Shown piece by piece: positions 1 through 8,113 of a DNA stretch of 53,266 bases. The notes below the pieces were generated by a model. That model had not been told where the DNA came from, did no database searches, and saw nothing but the letters and a program-made list of their open reading frames with translations. This DNA is from Flavobacteriaceae bacterium (lineage in GTDB: Bacteria; Bacteroidota; Bacteroidia; Flavobacteriales; Flavobacteriaceae). A program made the position numbers and the translations under genes. The DNA lies in contig CANBWX010000006.1 of NCBI GenBank assembly GCA_947373225.1, forward strand, positions 1 to 53,266, in the 5' to 3' direction. Each line of letters starts with the position of its first letter. Position 1 is the stretch's first letter.

Positions 1-386
1 AAAACCGGAATAATTTCCAAGTCATTTTCAAGAGCCAAATACAAATTCGAAATTGTTTGTGCCTGAATACTTTGCGCTGCATCCACAATCAAAAGTGCCC
101 CTTCACAAGCCGCAATCGAACGAGAAACCTCATACGAAAAATCCACGTGCCCTGGCGTATCAATCAAATTCAGGATATATTCTTCTCCTTTATAAGTATA
201 TTCCATCTGGATCGCGTGACTTTTTATGGTAATCCCACGCTCGCGTTCCAGGTCCATATTATCCAGCAATTGCGCCTTTTCTTCCCGAGCCGTAACGGTT
301 TGTGTAGCGCCAAGAAGTCTGTCAGCAAGCGTACTTTTTCCGTGATCAATGTGTGCAATAATGCAAAAATTCCGTATATTTTTCAT
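1..386 (-). CDS. lepA: Elongation factor 4 (LepA), N-terminal part
   Basis: Translation GTPase that back-translocates or remodels stalled ribosomes in the cytoplasm. The gene runs off the left edge, so only the first 128 residues are visible. The G1 motif AHIDHGKST is at residues 11-19, the G2 region RERGITI at 48-54, and the G3 motif DTPGHVDF at 76-83. Together with the N-terminal sequence [18 protein letters not shown] these are diagnostic for LepA rather than EF-G or TypA. The start is the ATG at 384-386. A promoter-like TATATTTG lies at 533-540 on the same strand, giving a leader of roughly 140 nt that contains a multi-hairpin element. Nothing is odd in the coding part that is visible. 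Confidence 0.95.
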   Translation of the reverse strand, partial: MKNIRNFCIIAHIDHGKSTLADRLLGATQTVTAREEKAQLLDNMDLERERGITIKSHAIQMEYTYKGEEYILNLIDTPGHVDFSYEVSRSIAACEGALLIVDAAQSIQAQTISNLYLALENDLEIIPV

Positions 387-431
387 TCTTTGTATATGTC
401 AATTTATGTCCAACTGAGCGCAGTCGAAGTT

Positions 432-521
432 TGGGCGTGACCACAAGGGTCGGGCTATTCGCTCTATCTTTTGTTCCGCTTTCGCTCCACAAAAGGATGC
501 CGCTGCTATCCCTCACGCACG
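432..521 (-). ncRNA. Multi-hairpin leader element or dispersed structured repeat
   Basis: On the minus strand, between the lepA promoter and its start, three compact hairpins follow each other. GGAT/ATCC arms at 495-498 and 508-511 enclose an inner GC/GC pair. CTTTTGT/ACAAAAG arms at 468-474 and 489-495 are capped by an inner GC-GAAA-GC tetraloop. GACC/GGTC arms at 439-442 and 448-451 form the third. The stretch is far more GC-rich than its surroundings and ends next to the GAGCGCAGTCGAAG motif (416-429), which I remember as dispersed in Flavobacterium genomes. It could be a cis-acting leader RNA, a copy of a dispersed family, or a relative of the Rfam Flavo-1 motif. I could not test which. 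Confidence 0.45.
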
Positions 522-532
522 CAATTAATCTG

Positions 533-561
533 CAAATATAGTTTAAATTCAGCAGTTTCAA
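533..561 (-). promoter_or_regulatory. Putative lepA promoter
   Basis: Read on the minus strand: TTG (559-561), an 18-nt spacer, then TATATTTG (533-540). This matches the Bacteroidetes primary sigma consensus TTG-N(17-23)-TAnnTTTG. It predicts transcription starting near 526, upstream of the hairpin element. Confidence 0.6.
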
Positions 562-623
562 AGTCCTTAAATCACAAACTAATTCCTTTAATTCTATGGT
601 ATTATCTTTTCATCTAAAAATTC

Positions 624-631
624 TATCTTTG
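624..631 (+). promoter_or_regulatory. Putative dusB -7 element
   Basis: TATCTTTG matches the Bacteroidetes TAnnTTTG -7 box, 13 nt before the TTG start of dusB. No clear TTG -33 box is visible at the expected distance, and the implied 5' leader is very short. Confidence 0.4.
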
Positions 632-644
632 CAAAAAAATCACA

Positions 645-1637
645 TTGATAAAAATTGGCAACATAATATTACCCGAATTTCCTTTACTTCTCGCACCCAT
701 GGAAGACGTGAGCGATCCGCCATTTCGTAGATTGTGCAAACAACACGGTGCCGATTTGATGTATTCGGAATTTATTTCCTCCGAAGGACTAATTCGTGAC
801 GCCATCAAAAGCCGAATGAAATTAGACATTTTCGATTACGAACGACCCGTTGGAATCCAGATTTTTGGTGGTGACGAAGAGGCAATGGCACTTTCGTCCA
901 AGATTGTAACCACTGTAAAACCCGATATAATCGATATTAATTTTGGTTGTCCAGTCAAGAAAGTAGTTTGCAAAGGTGCAGGCGCAGGAGTTCTTAAAGA
1001 TGTCGATTTGATGATTCGCTTGACACAAGCCGTTATCGACAGCACCGATTTGCCTGTTACCGTAAAAACGCGTTTGGGTTGGGACGATAATTCCATCAAT
1101 ATTGATGAGGTTGCCGAAAGATTACAAGATATTGGAGTAGCTGCTTTGAGCATTCACGCTCGTACTCGTGCCCAAATGTATAAAGGCCATTCCGACTGGT
1201 CGCACATTGCTCGTGTGAAAAACAACCCAAGAATTACCATGCCTATTTTCGGAAACGGCGATATCGATTCGCCCGAAAAAGCATTAAAATATAAAAATGA
1301 ATATGGCATCGACGGAATAATGATTGGTCGTGCCGCCATTGGTTATCCTTGGATTTTTGATGAAATAAAACATTACTTCAAAACAGGCGAGCATTTGGCA
1401 AAACCAACTGTTGCAAATAGGGTAGAAGCGGTCCGTAACCATCTTACTTGGGCCATGGAATGGAAAGGCGAAAGGCTCGGAATTGTAGAAACGCGTCCGC
1501 ATTATTCTAATTATTTCAAAGGAATTCACTCTTTTAAAGAATACCGACAAAAACTAGTAACGCTAAGTACACCCGAAGAATTATTTGCCGCTTTGAATGA
1601 AATCGAAGAAGCTTATGTTGGATATGAGGTGGTTTAA
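645..1637 (+). CDS. dusB: tRNA-dihydrouridine synthase (DusB family)
   Basis: FMN-dependent enzyme that reduces uridines in the tRNA D-loop. The 330-residue length is typical. LLAPMEDVSDPPFR (about residues 14-27) forms the start of the TIM barrel and FMN site. GCPVKKV (101-107) carries the catalytic Cys102. IFGNGDI and MIGRAAIGYPW are the later FMN-phosphate-binding loops. The start is an unusual TTG at 645: the next in-frame ATG encodes the methionine of the conserved APMED motif and cannot be the start. A TATCTTTG box only 13 nt upstream suggests a nearly leaderless mRNA. The gene stands alone. Family assignment is firm; DusB against other Dus subtypes is by overall similarity. Confidence 0.93.
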   Translation: MIKIGNIILPEFPLLLAPMEDVSDPPFRRLCKQHGADLMYSEFISSEGLIRDAIKSRMKLDIFDYERPVGIQIFGGDEEAMALSSKIVTTVKPDIIDINFGCPVKKVVCKGAGAGVLKDVDLMIRLTQAVIDSTDLPVTVKTRLGWDDNSINIDEVAERLQDIGVAALSIHARTRAQMYKGHSDWSHIARVKNNPRITMPIFGNGDIDSPEKALKYKNEYGIDGIMIGRAAIGYPWIFDEIKHYFKTGEHLAKPTVANRVEAVRNHLTWAMEWKGERLGIVETRPHYSNYFKGIHSFKEYRQKLVTLSTPEELFAALNEIEEAYVGYEVV

Positions 1638-1697
1638 AAAAAATACTTTTTTATCTTTTGATTAGTAAAATAAAACTACTTTCACAAAAAAATAATA

Positions 1698-2279
1698 ATG
1701 AGAAAATTTATAATTTTAGGTTTTGTTTTAGCAAGCTTTATGGCAAAAGCTCAAGAAGTACAGCAAGTATCGGTTGAGAAAAACTTGAATAGTGTACAGC
1801 TAGGATTGCTGAGTCTTAGTTATCAAAACGAAATTAAATTAGACCGAAAAATTTCCTTAAAAAGTGAAATAGGGTTTGCTACTTCTACTACTTCAAGAGA
1901 ATATTCCAACGGTGATAAAGAAACTTCGTTTCTAATTGTGCCTTTTATAAATGTAGAACCACGCTGGTATTATGGATTAGACCGACGTAGTTGTTTGAAA
2001 AGAGAAACAAAAAACAACAGTTCTAATTATTTTTCGCTTTTGACCTCTTTTATTTCTGGTAGAACAGCTTTATTAAACACAAAGAGTATTGATGCTGCTC
2101 CTTTCATTACTATAACTCCAGAATACGGTATCCGTAGAAGTTTAGGAAAACATTTTTATTCGGAGTATTCCGCTGGAGTTGGCTATAAACACAATTTTTT
2201 TGGTAATTCTTATACTTATAGTGTTCATGAAAATCAGATGAATATTGATGTTCAATGGAAAATTGGTTATTTCTTATAA
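1698..2279 (+). CDS. Secreted outer-membrane-type protein, unknown function
   Basis: I do not recognise a named family. The 193-residue product begins with a clear signal peptide (residues 1-18, ending AKA|QE). The mature part is rich in alternating hydrophobic/polar strands with aromatic ends, including a stretch around WRYYG-like residues near 95 and a final strand ending in phenylalanine-leucine. This pattern suits a small 8-stranded outer-membrane beta-barrel. It lies 60 nt downstream of dusB on the same strand and faces a convergent permease gene. Function cannot be inferred from context. Confidence 0.7.
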   Translation: MRKFIILGFVLASFMAKAQEVQQVSVEKNLNSVQLGLLSLSYQNEIKLDRKISLKSEIGFATSTTSREYSNGDKETSFLIVPFINVEPRWYYGLDRRSCLKRETKNNSSNYFSLLTSFISGRTALLNTKSIDAAPFITITPEYGIRRSLGKHFYSEYSAGVGYKHNFFGNSYTYSVHENQMNIDVQWKIGYFL

Positions 2280-2302
2280 TGATTTAATTTGGTAAAAAAG
2301 GA

Positions 2303-3502
2303 CTAATCCAACAACTTTTTACTAACTCTACTACTCGCAATCAGCGAAGCGATGAAACCTAGTGTGACAATAGTTGCCAGAACAATCAACACGTTTTCGA
2401 CAGAGAAAACTACCGGGTACGCCAGGGTTGGAGTAATCATTACCAATTCATAATGTTGTTGTAATAATACAATTGCAATTCCTAAAGTCAAGCCAATAAT
2501 TCCACCGAAAACGCTCAATAAAGTCCCTTGAAGCAGGAATATTTTGCGTAAATCCTTGATTTCGGTTCCGAGATTTAATAGCGTTTTTAGGTTTCCTTTC
2601 TTGTCGAGAATCATCATAATTAGTGCGCCAATCAAGTTGAAAAGGGCAATAATAATAACCAAAGTAAATATTAAATACACGGCAAGATTTTCGGTATTCA
2701 GCATTTTGTATAAGGATTCGTTGAGCTGCGCCCTGTTTTTTATGGTAATTTTATTGTTAAAAATGGTTTTGAGTTTATTGGAAACTGCAGTTTCATCTAC
2801 ACCTTTTTTTAATTTGACCTCAATTCCTGAAATTTGATTAGTTTTATATTCTAATAATTCCTGAGCCAAACCTAAATCGGCAAAAACATATTTAGAATCT
2901 AAGTCTTCGCTTATGGCATAAATTCCAACAGGAATCACAACCATTTTATTAAAAGCTTCTTCGGGATTTTCGATAGCCCCTTTTCCAGGTTTTGGAACTA
3001 AAATTTCCAGAGAATTGTTGAAATCTAGCAAACCCATCGAAAATTTTTCCGAAATTCCGTAACCCACAACCACTTGATCGGTGTTTGGTTTGATCCAATC
3101 GCCATTGTAAAGCTTCTTTTTAATGTCGTTTACTTTGGTAAATTGGGCATCAACCCCTTTCAAGTAAGTAACTTCTTGCTTTTCGTTAAAAGTAAACAAA
3201 ACGCGTTCTTCTAGTATTTTGCTATAAGAAACAGCTCCATCAATTTCTTTGATTTGCTTTTCTTGAGTAGGAGAAATGAAAAATGATTTGCCTAAAGTGC
3301 TGCTTATTTTTAAGTCAGGATCAATCTCATTGGAGAACGAAAGGCTAAAAACTTTCAGTCCACTAAAAACAGATAAAACAACAAACAAAGCCATCGCACC
3401 AACGATTATTCCTATGCTGGCAATGCGATTAATTATATTGATTGCATTGTTTTTGCTACTGCTAAAAATATATCGTTTGGCTATGTAAAGAGGGAAATTC
3501 AA
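2303..3502 (-). CDS. FtsX/LolC-LolE-type ABC transporter permease
   Basis: Inner-membrane permease of the MacB/FtsX superfamily, 399 residues. One N-terminal membrane helix (about 22-48) is followed by a periplasmic domain of about 220 residues, then three C-terminal helices (about 273-297, 320-350, 365-390). This is the LolC/E layout for lipoprotein release towards the outer membrane. The opening NFPLYIAKRY and the SIGIIVGAMALF helix are typical of the Bacteroidetes members. It is translated 2 nt after rbfA, so the two form an operon. No ATPase partner (LolD-like) is encoded nearby and it must come from elsewhere. The lipoprotein role is inferred from the family; other FtsX-type exporters remain possible. 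Confidence 0.85.
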   Translation of the reverse strand: MNFPLYIAKRYIFSSSKNNAINIINRIASIGIIVGAMALFVVLSVFSGLKVFSLSFSNEIDPDLKISSTLGKSFFISPTQEKQIKEIDGAVSYSKILEERVLFTFNEKQEVTYLKGVDAQFTKVNDIKKKLYNGDWIKPNTDQVVVGYGISEKFSMGLLDFNNSLEILVPKPGKGAIENPEEAFNKMVVIPVGIYAISEDLDSKYVFADLGLAQELLEYKTNQISGIEVKLKKGVDETAVSNKLKTIFNNKITIKNRAQLNESLYKMLNTENLAVYLIFTLVIIIALFNLIGALIMMILDKKGNLKTLLNLGTEIKDLRKIFLLQGTLLSVFGGIIGLTLGIAIVLLQQHYELVMITPTLAYPVVFSVENVLIVLATIVTLGFIASLIASSRVSKKLLD

Positions 3503-3504
3503 TT

Positions 3505-3897
3505 TTATTGAAATCTACGTTTGTCTAAAAGATCACGGTTCTCAATTGGGTTTTCTTTAGAAGCCAAAGCATTATCTATTTTTTCAATATAATCTAAGGA
3601 GTCATCGATGAAGAAAACCAAATTTGGAACTTTTCGTAATTGCAAACGCACTCTTTGCGATAAATCGTGTTTGATTAATTTCGAATTTGTTTTTATTGCC
3701 ACTAATGTTTCCTTTGCTTTTTCTTGTGGAAAAATGCTTAAATGTATTGTTGCTACTGATAAATCGGTAGTTACGCTAACTTTGGATACTGAAATCACCA
3801 AATTTGAAACTCCGTTTTTTCTCACTTCACCTTGTAGAATGTCGACCAAATCTTTTTGGATAACACCACCTATTTTTTTCTGTCTATTTGTTTCCAT
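3505..3897 (-). CDS. rbfA: Ribosome-binding factor A
   Basis: Cold-shock-linked 30S assembly factor that binds 16S rRNA near helix 1 and helps 5'-end maturation. The 130-residue length fits the KH-like single-domain family. It opens with RQKKIGGVIQKDLVDIL and contains VSVTTDLSVATIHLS (the strand pair seen in RbfA) and a C-terminal part with RKVPNLVFFIDDSLD. Its stop is 2 nt before the LolC/E-like permease, so both are probably co-transcribed. A TATTTTTG box (3902-3909, minus strand) lies just upstream of the ATG. Confidence 0.92.
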   Translation of the reverse strand: METNRQKKIGGVIQKDLVDILQGEVRKNGVSNLVISVSKVSVTTDLSVATIHLSIFPQEKAKETLVAIKTNSKLIKHDLSQRVRLQLRKVPNLVFFIDDSLDYIEKIDNALASKENPIENRDLLDKRRFQ

Positions 3898-4055
3898 AGT
3901 GCAAAAATACTATATTTTTGAGATACAAAGCTATAAAGTCGTAAAGTCGCACCTTTTTTTGTGATTTATAGTAATCAATTTGTGTTTTTAACAATGTTTA
4001 TAGTTGCATAAACATTCGTTTTTCTTATATTGTAAATTATAAAAAACAAACTAAA

Positions 4056-4457
4056 ATGAGAAAAATTGAGCATATAGGAATCGCGGTAAGTAATTTAGAA
4101 AGTGCTTCATTAATTTATGAAAAACTTTTTGGTGCACCATCTTATAAACAAGAGGAAGTGGCTAGCGAAGGAGTTAAAACAGCTTTTTTCATGAGCGGAC
4201 CTAATAAAATTGAGCTTTTAGAAGCTACAAACCCTGAAAGTCCTATTGCAAAATTCATTGCCAAAAAAGGAGAAGGAATTCATCATATTGCTTTTGATGT
4301 TGAAGATATTATAGCTGAAATAGAACGCCTAAAAAACGAAGGATTTATAGTTTTGAATGAAACTCCAAAAAAAGGAGCCGATAATAAATTAGTCGCTTTT
4401 TTGCATCCAAAAAGCACGAATGGGGTTTTAATAGAATTGTGTCAGGAAATAAAATAA
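4056..4457 (+). CDS. mce: Methylmalonyl-CoA epimerase
   Basis: Converts (S)- to (R)-methylmalonyl-CoA in propionate and branched-chain/odd-chain metabolism; cytoplasmic. The 133-residue protein is a glyoxalase/VOC fold with two beta-alpha-beta-beta-beta modules. Metal ligands are visible as His6 (KIEHIGIAV), His76/77 (GEGIHHIAF) and Glu127 (VLIELCQ), and the GEGIHHIAFDV signature is characteristic of the epimerase. It stands alone upstream of a tRNA. The mutase genes are not in the window. Assignment by motif and length is firm. Confidence 0.92.
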   Translation: MRKIEHIGIAVSNLESASLIYEKLFGAPSYKQEEVASEGVKTAFFMSGPNKIELLEATNPESPIAKFIAKKGEGIHHIAFDVEDIIAEIERLKNEGFIVLNETPKKGADNKLVAFLHPKSTNGVLIELCQEIK

Positions 4458-4548
4458 TTTCATTTTGCCATTAGGATTCTAATAATCAGTTGTTTCCAAA
4501 TTAAATTTTATAATATTTCAACCTTTCAAAAATCTAATTCAAAAAAAG

Positions 4549-4579
4549 TTGCATCAAATATAAAATAGTAGTAATTTTG
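4549..4579 (+). promoter_or_regulatory. Promoter of the CAT-anticodon tRNA
   Basis: TTG (4549-4551), 20-nt spacer, TAATTTTG (4572-4579): a full match to the Bacteroidetes vegetative promoter, ending 13 nt before the tRNA 5' end. Confidence 0.75.
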
Positions 4580-4592
4580 CAACCTCTTAAAA

Positions 4593-4666
4593 GGTCCTAT
4601 AGCTCATTCGGTTAGAGCAACTGACTCATAATCAGTAGGTGCTTGGTTCGATTCCAAGTGGGACCA
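4593..4666 (+). tRNA. tRNA with CAT anticodon (Met elongator or Ile2)
   Basis: A full cloverleaf of 74 nt without encoded CCA. The acceptor stem GGTCCTA/TGGGACC (4593-4599, 4659-4665) has one G-T pair. The anticodon stem ACTGA/TCAGT encloses the loop CTCATAA, so the anticodon is CAT. The T-arm is CTTGG-TTCGATT-CCAAG and the discriminator base is A. CAT is read as Met or, if lysidine-modified, as Ile(AUA); the sequence alone does not let me choose. There is no CCTCATAACC-type arm typical of many Ile2 genes, which slightly favours Met. Confidence 0.95.
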
Positions 4667-4681
4667 CATTTTAAACTTAAA

Positions 4682-4718
4682 AAGCCTCGTAAACAATTAG
4701 TTCACGAGGCTTTTTTAT
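4682..4718 (+). terminator. Rho-independent terminator after tRNA
   Basis: Stem AAGCCTCGT (4682-4690) and ACGAGGCTT (4704-4712) with a 13-nt loop, followed by a T-run. It ends tRNA transcription before the convergent minus-strand block. Confidence 0.85.
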
Positions 4719-4751
4719 TTGCAGGGGATGATTTTAATGTTGAGATATTTT

Positions 4752-5798
4752 CTACTTCACAAATGTCAATCCGTCTGGAATCTTTCCTGTTCCTATGGTG
4801 CTAACCAGAGTGAATGTTCGCATGTCGATAACTTCAATTTTATTAGCGTTGGAATTAGCAACAAAAGCATATAATCCATTTGGATGCATCAAAATACCAA
4901 CCGGACGCGGCGTATGATAAAGTATTCTTTCTAATAGAGTAGTTTTACCATGAATTTGTATAGTTTTGATTTGCTTTTTGGTGTGTTGGTCATAAACTGA
5001 AATGGTTCCGTCGCCTGAATTTGTGACCAAACAATGTTTACCATCAATTGAAAACTTCAGTCTTAAGGATTCTTTTCCAGTAGTCAAAGTATTTGTAATT
5101 TGGTAAGTGGCTGTGTTTATAACCGAGATTGTGTTTTCTTTATTATTGGTTACCCAAATTTCGGACCCATCAGGGGTAATATCTATACCTTCTGTTTTAA
5201 AGCCACACGGAATAATTTTAATTACCTTATCTTGCTCAAGGTCAATAACACTTACTGAACCAGAATTAATGTTGGTAACATACGCCAAAGGTTTATTTGG
5301 ATCAAGTACCAAAAGATGGCTGACTATTTGTTGGGTTTTTATTTTTTTTTCAACAATTCCTGTTTCTACATTAACCACTAATAAATTATTACCTAAATCG
5401 GTTACCACACCTACTTTATTAGATTTTGGAAAAGCAACAATTCCATGGGGAGCTATACTTCCCTCTAGGTTTATTGTTTTTTCTACTTTATTGTTTTTTG
5501 TGTTGATAACGGTTATACTTTTTCCTAAAATATAAGGAGTTCCATAATTTGTGACAACAACTTTATTTTGATTAGTCAATGTAGTTGGTTCATGAGGTTC
5601 AACTTCAATAGCAATATTTGCAAGTTCTTTCCCTTGATTCAAATCAAAAACCATAATAGTACTGCTAAGTTTATTAACAATATATAATTTCCCATTGGTT
5701 TTGATGGTATAAGAAGGCTTTCTTACAACATAAATTACTGTCTGTAAGGCTAGAAAGCAAAATAAACCAAATAATAATACTAATTTTATTTTTTTCAT
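4752..5798 (-). CDS. YVTN-type beta-propeller protein, membrane anchored
   Basis: 348 residues. An uncleaved-looking N-terminal hydrophobic segment (about 3-25) anchors a periplasmic seven-bladed-type propeller built of about 40-residue YVTN/YncE repeats. Recurrent 'VINTKNNKV', 'VINTATYQI' and 'VIDMRTFTL' turns and the blade ends AYVTN, IWVTN, CLVTN and AFVAN are visible. The family often partners with redox enzymes or binds ligands, and no catalytic residues are known. Its ATG overlaps the stop of the GMC oxidoreductase gene by 4 nt (ATGA), so the two are translationally coupled and probably act together. It is the last gene of the large minus-strand block. The precise role is unknown. Confidence 0.85.
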   Translation of the reverse strand: MKKIKLVLLFGLFCFLALQTVIYVVRKPSYTIKTNGKLYIVNKLSSTIMVFDLNQGKELANIAIEVEPHEPTTLTNQNKVVVTNYGTPYILGKSITVINTKNNKVEKTINLEGSIAPHGIVAFPKSNKVGVVTDLGNNLLVVNVETGIVEKKIKTQQIVSHLLVLDPNKPLAYVTNINSGSVSVIDLEQDKVIKIIPCGFKTEGIDITPDGSEIWVTNNKENTISVINTATYQITNTLTTGKESLRLKFSIDGKHCLVTNSGDGTISVYDQHTKKQIKTIQIHGKTTLLERILYHTPRPVGILMHPNGLYAFVANSNANKIEVIDMRTFTLVSTIGTGKIPDGLTFVK

Positions 5799-7480
5799 GA
5801 TTGATTTGAATGAAATAGTTTAAGAGCAAACTGACATGCTCTGGCGGTAATTGCCATATAGGTTAAGGATGGGTTTTGACAACCTGAAGAGGTCATGAAA
5901 CTTCCATCTGTGATGAAAACATTTTTGACATCATGCATTTGGTTATATTTATTTAAAACCGAAGTTTTGGGATCATTTCCCATTCTTGCGGTTCCCATTT
6001 CATGCACTGCTGAGCCCGGAGAAGGGGAAGTTCTATAGCTACCAACATTCTTGAATCCTGCTTTCGTTAGCATTTCCTCGCTGGCTTTGGTCATATGTTC
6101 CAACATTGCTAATTCATTATCTCTGTACTTGAAATCAACTTTGATTACTGGAAGCCCCCATTGATCAATATTATCAGGATCTAGTGTAATTTTGTTTTCG
6201 TAATTGGGTAATGATTCTCCTCGTCCACCCAGAGAAATCTCCCATTTTCCCGGAGTTGCCAATTGGGCTTTTAAAGAAGCCCCAAAACCAACTGTAGATT
6301 TTGTTTGCCAATTTTCTCTTTCTCCCTTTCCTTGAATGCCGTAACCTCTTAAAAAACGAGTGTTTTTAGTTTCATTATTTAAATTTTGGAATCTTGGTAC
6401 GTAAAATGTTCCAGGAGATCTGCCTTCATAATATTTGTCTTTTAACCCATCAAAAGTTCCATAGGAACCTTCATTTACGACATGATCCATTAGATTGTGG
6501 CCAATTTGTAGACTAGAATTTCCCAGCCCATTAGGAAAAGTGGACGAAACAGAATTCAATAAAATGGCAGCTGTTGCTATTGCTGATGCATTTAAGAAAA
6601 TTATTTTTGCATAATAATTCGTTTCAACTTTAGTTACGGCATCAATTACTACAACACCTATTGCTTTTTTTTGCTTTTCATCATAAATTACTTCTTTTAC
6701 AATAGAATCTGCTCTAAGGGTTAAATTACCAGTTGCTTGAGCATCTAACAATGTTGATGAATTACTGCTAAAATAACCAGAAAAAGGGCATCCTCTACTG
6801 CATAAATTGCGATATTGACAGGGGCCTCTGCCATTTTTAGCCTCTGTTAAATTAGCGACTCTGCCATTTATAATAACTCGATCTGAATATTCCTTACTTA
6901 CTTTTTCTTGTAAATGTAGTTCTACAGCGTTCATTGGTATTGGTGACAAAAAAACACCATCTGGCAAGTGAGGTAGCGATTCTGCCTTGCCACTAACGCC
7001 AACATATTCCTCAACATAATCGTACCATTTGGCTAAATCGTTGTATCGAATAGGCCAATCAACACCGTGTCCATCTTTTTTATTTGCCTCAAAATCTATA
7101 TCAGAAAGTCGATAGCACTGGCGTCCCCATGTCAATGAACGGCCACCTACCTGATAGCCTCTTATCCATTTATATGGATTAACTTGAGTATAAGGATGGT
7201 CTTTATCGTTGACGAAAAAATGTTTATTTGTTTCATCACAGTGACTGCTTTGAACAGGTCTTTCTTCTAATTCTTTATTGCTTAAATGAGATCCATGTTT
7301 AAAATCCCAAGGATTTTTAAAAGCAGTAGTATAATCGATAATATGCTCCACTTTGCGACCTCTTTCTAATAGTAAAGTTTTTAAACCTCCTTGAGTGAGC
7401 TCTTTGGCTGCCCAGCCACCACTAATGCCTGAACCTACTACAATGGCATCAAAAGTGTTTTTTGTTGTTTGATTTGTCAT
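5795..7480 (-). CDS. GMC-family FAD-dependent oxidoreductase (sugar/alcohol dehydrogenase type)
   Basis: 561-residue flavoprotein of the glucose-methanol-choline family, probably oxidising an alcohol or sugar hydroxyl. The Rossmann motif VVGSGISGG (14-22) binds FAD. GGRSLTWGRQ and a cysteine-containing RNLCSRGCPFSGYF segment resemble the large subunit of membrane gluconate or fructose dehydrogenases. The C-terminal HEMGTARMG and NPSLTYMA motifs carry the catalytic His and Asn. No signal peptide is seen; the small subunit just upstream has a twin-arginine-like signal, so hitch-hiker Tat export as a complex is plausible. The gene is 8 nt from the small-subunit gene and overlaps the YVTN propeller gene. 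The substrate is unknown. No cytochrome subunit lies in the block. Confidence 0.88.
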   Translation of the reverse strand: MTNQTTKNTFDAIVVGSGISGGWAAKELTQGGLKTLLLERGRKVEHIIDYTTAFKNPWDFKHGSHLSNKELEERPVQSSHCDETNKHFFVNDKDHPYTQVNPYKWIRGYQVGGRSLTWGRQCYRLSDIDFEANKKDGHGVDWPIRYNDLAKWYDYVEEYVGVSGKAESLPHLPDGVFLSPIPMNAVELHLQEKVSKEYSDRVIINGRVANLTEAKNGRGPCQYRNLCSRGCPFSGYFSSNSSTLLDAQATGNLTLRADSIVKEVIYDEKQKKAIGVVVIDAVTKVETNYYAKIIFLNASAIATAAILLNSVSSTFPNGLGNSSLQIGHNLMDHVVNEGSYGTFDGLKDKYYEGRSPGTFYVPRFQNLNNETKNTRFLRGYGIQGKGERENWQTKSTVGFGASLKAQLATPGKWEISLGGRGESLPNYENKITLDPDNIDQWGLPVIKVDFKYRDNELAMLEHMTKASEEMLTKAGFKNVGSYRTSPSPGSAVHEMGTARMGNDPKTSVLNKYNQMHDVKNVFITDGSFMTSSGCQNPSLTYMAITARACQFALKLFHSNQS

Positions 7481-7488
7481 AGTCTAAA

Positions 7489-8061
7489 TTATTTTGTTGC
7501 CCAAGCCTTTTGGTTAACCTTAAGATTCGTAATAGCAATATATTTTCCTGGAATGGGTTGATATTCTAAAAACTTTGTTGCCCCTAGTTCTGATGTACAA
7601 TACCCTTCGATTGTTAAGGTTTTTAAAATATCAAAAAAGGAACGTCCTTGTATCTTATTACTAATTTTTGAAAATAAGCTTGTTGAATCCTGGTTATTGT
7701 CTAAATTTTCAATTATTTTATTTTTTTGAACTACGGTACAGTTTTCAAAATTGTGATTATAGGTGTTTTTACAATTCTCCTGAAGATCGTTTAGTCCGTC
7801 TAGAAAATTATTATATTCTTTCATCGAGGAACAGTCTTCCATGTAACTAATTATATAATTATGTACCAACGCTTCCTTAGCACCCGGAGTTGTCGTAGGA
7901 GGTATGATAACGTCTGTTAGTTCCGCAATTAACAAAGAATGAGCTTCTAATTTTCCTCTGGTCTGGTTTAAATTTCCTTTGAAATATTTTATACCAATTA
8001 TAGAAACGTAACTAAGTCCTGCTATTGCAAAAATTCCTTTGATGGCTGTCCTTCTATTCAT
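7489..8061 (-). CDS. Gluconate 2-dehydrogenase subunit 3-like small subunit
   Basis: 190 residues. The N-terminus MNRRTAIKGIFAIAGLSYV is a twin-arginine-like signal or anchor. The body contains LLIAELTDVIIPPTTTPGAKEA (shown here as LIAELTDVIIPP and TPGAKEA), the hallmark of the small subunit that accompanies GMC-type membrane dehydrogenases. It lies 8 nt upstream of the GMC gene and would form the heterodimer with it in the periplasm. The upstream gap to the polysaccharide glycosyltransferase gene is only 52 nt with no terminator seen, so the redox trio may be transcribed with the polysaccharide operon. Function is inferred from family and pairing. Confidence 0.82.
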   Translation of the reverse strand: MNRRTAIKGIFAIAGLSYVSIIGIKYFKGNLNQTRGKLEAHSLLIAELTDVIIPPTTTPGAKEALVHNYIISYMEDCSSMKEYNNFLDGLNDLQENCKNTYNHNFENCTVVQKNKIIENLDNNQDSTSLFSKISNKIQGRSFFDILKTLTIEGYCTSELGATKFLEYQPIPGKYIAITNLKVNQKAWATK

Positions 8062-8113
8062 CTTTATCAGTTTTTATTCATATTAGGGTTAAATAGTATT
8101 TTCTTATTTATTT

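Noticed and set aside
57..440. Plus-strand open frame of 127 codons across the left edge
   Set aside because: It is the complement of lepA, whose GTPase motifs are unmistakable on the minus strand; the plus-strand product shows no domain.
3934..3955. Short tandem AAAGTCG(T/C) repeat upstream of rbfA
   Set aside because: Only two units; too short to call an element, although similar AAAGTC strings occur in Flavobacteria as I recall.
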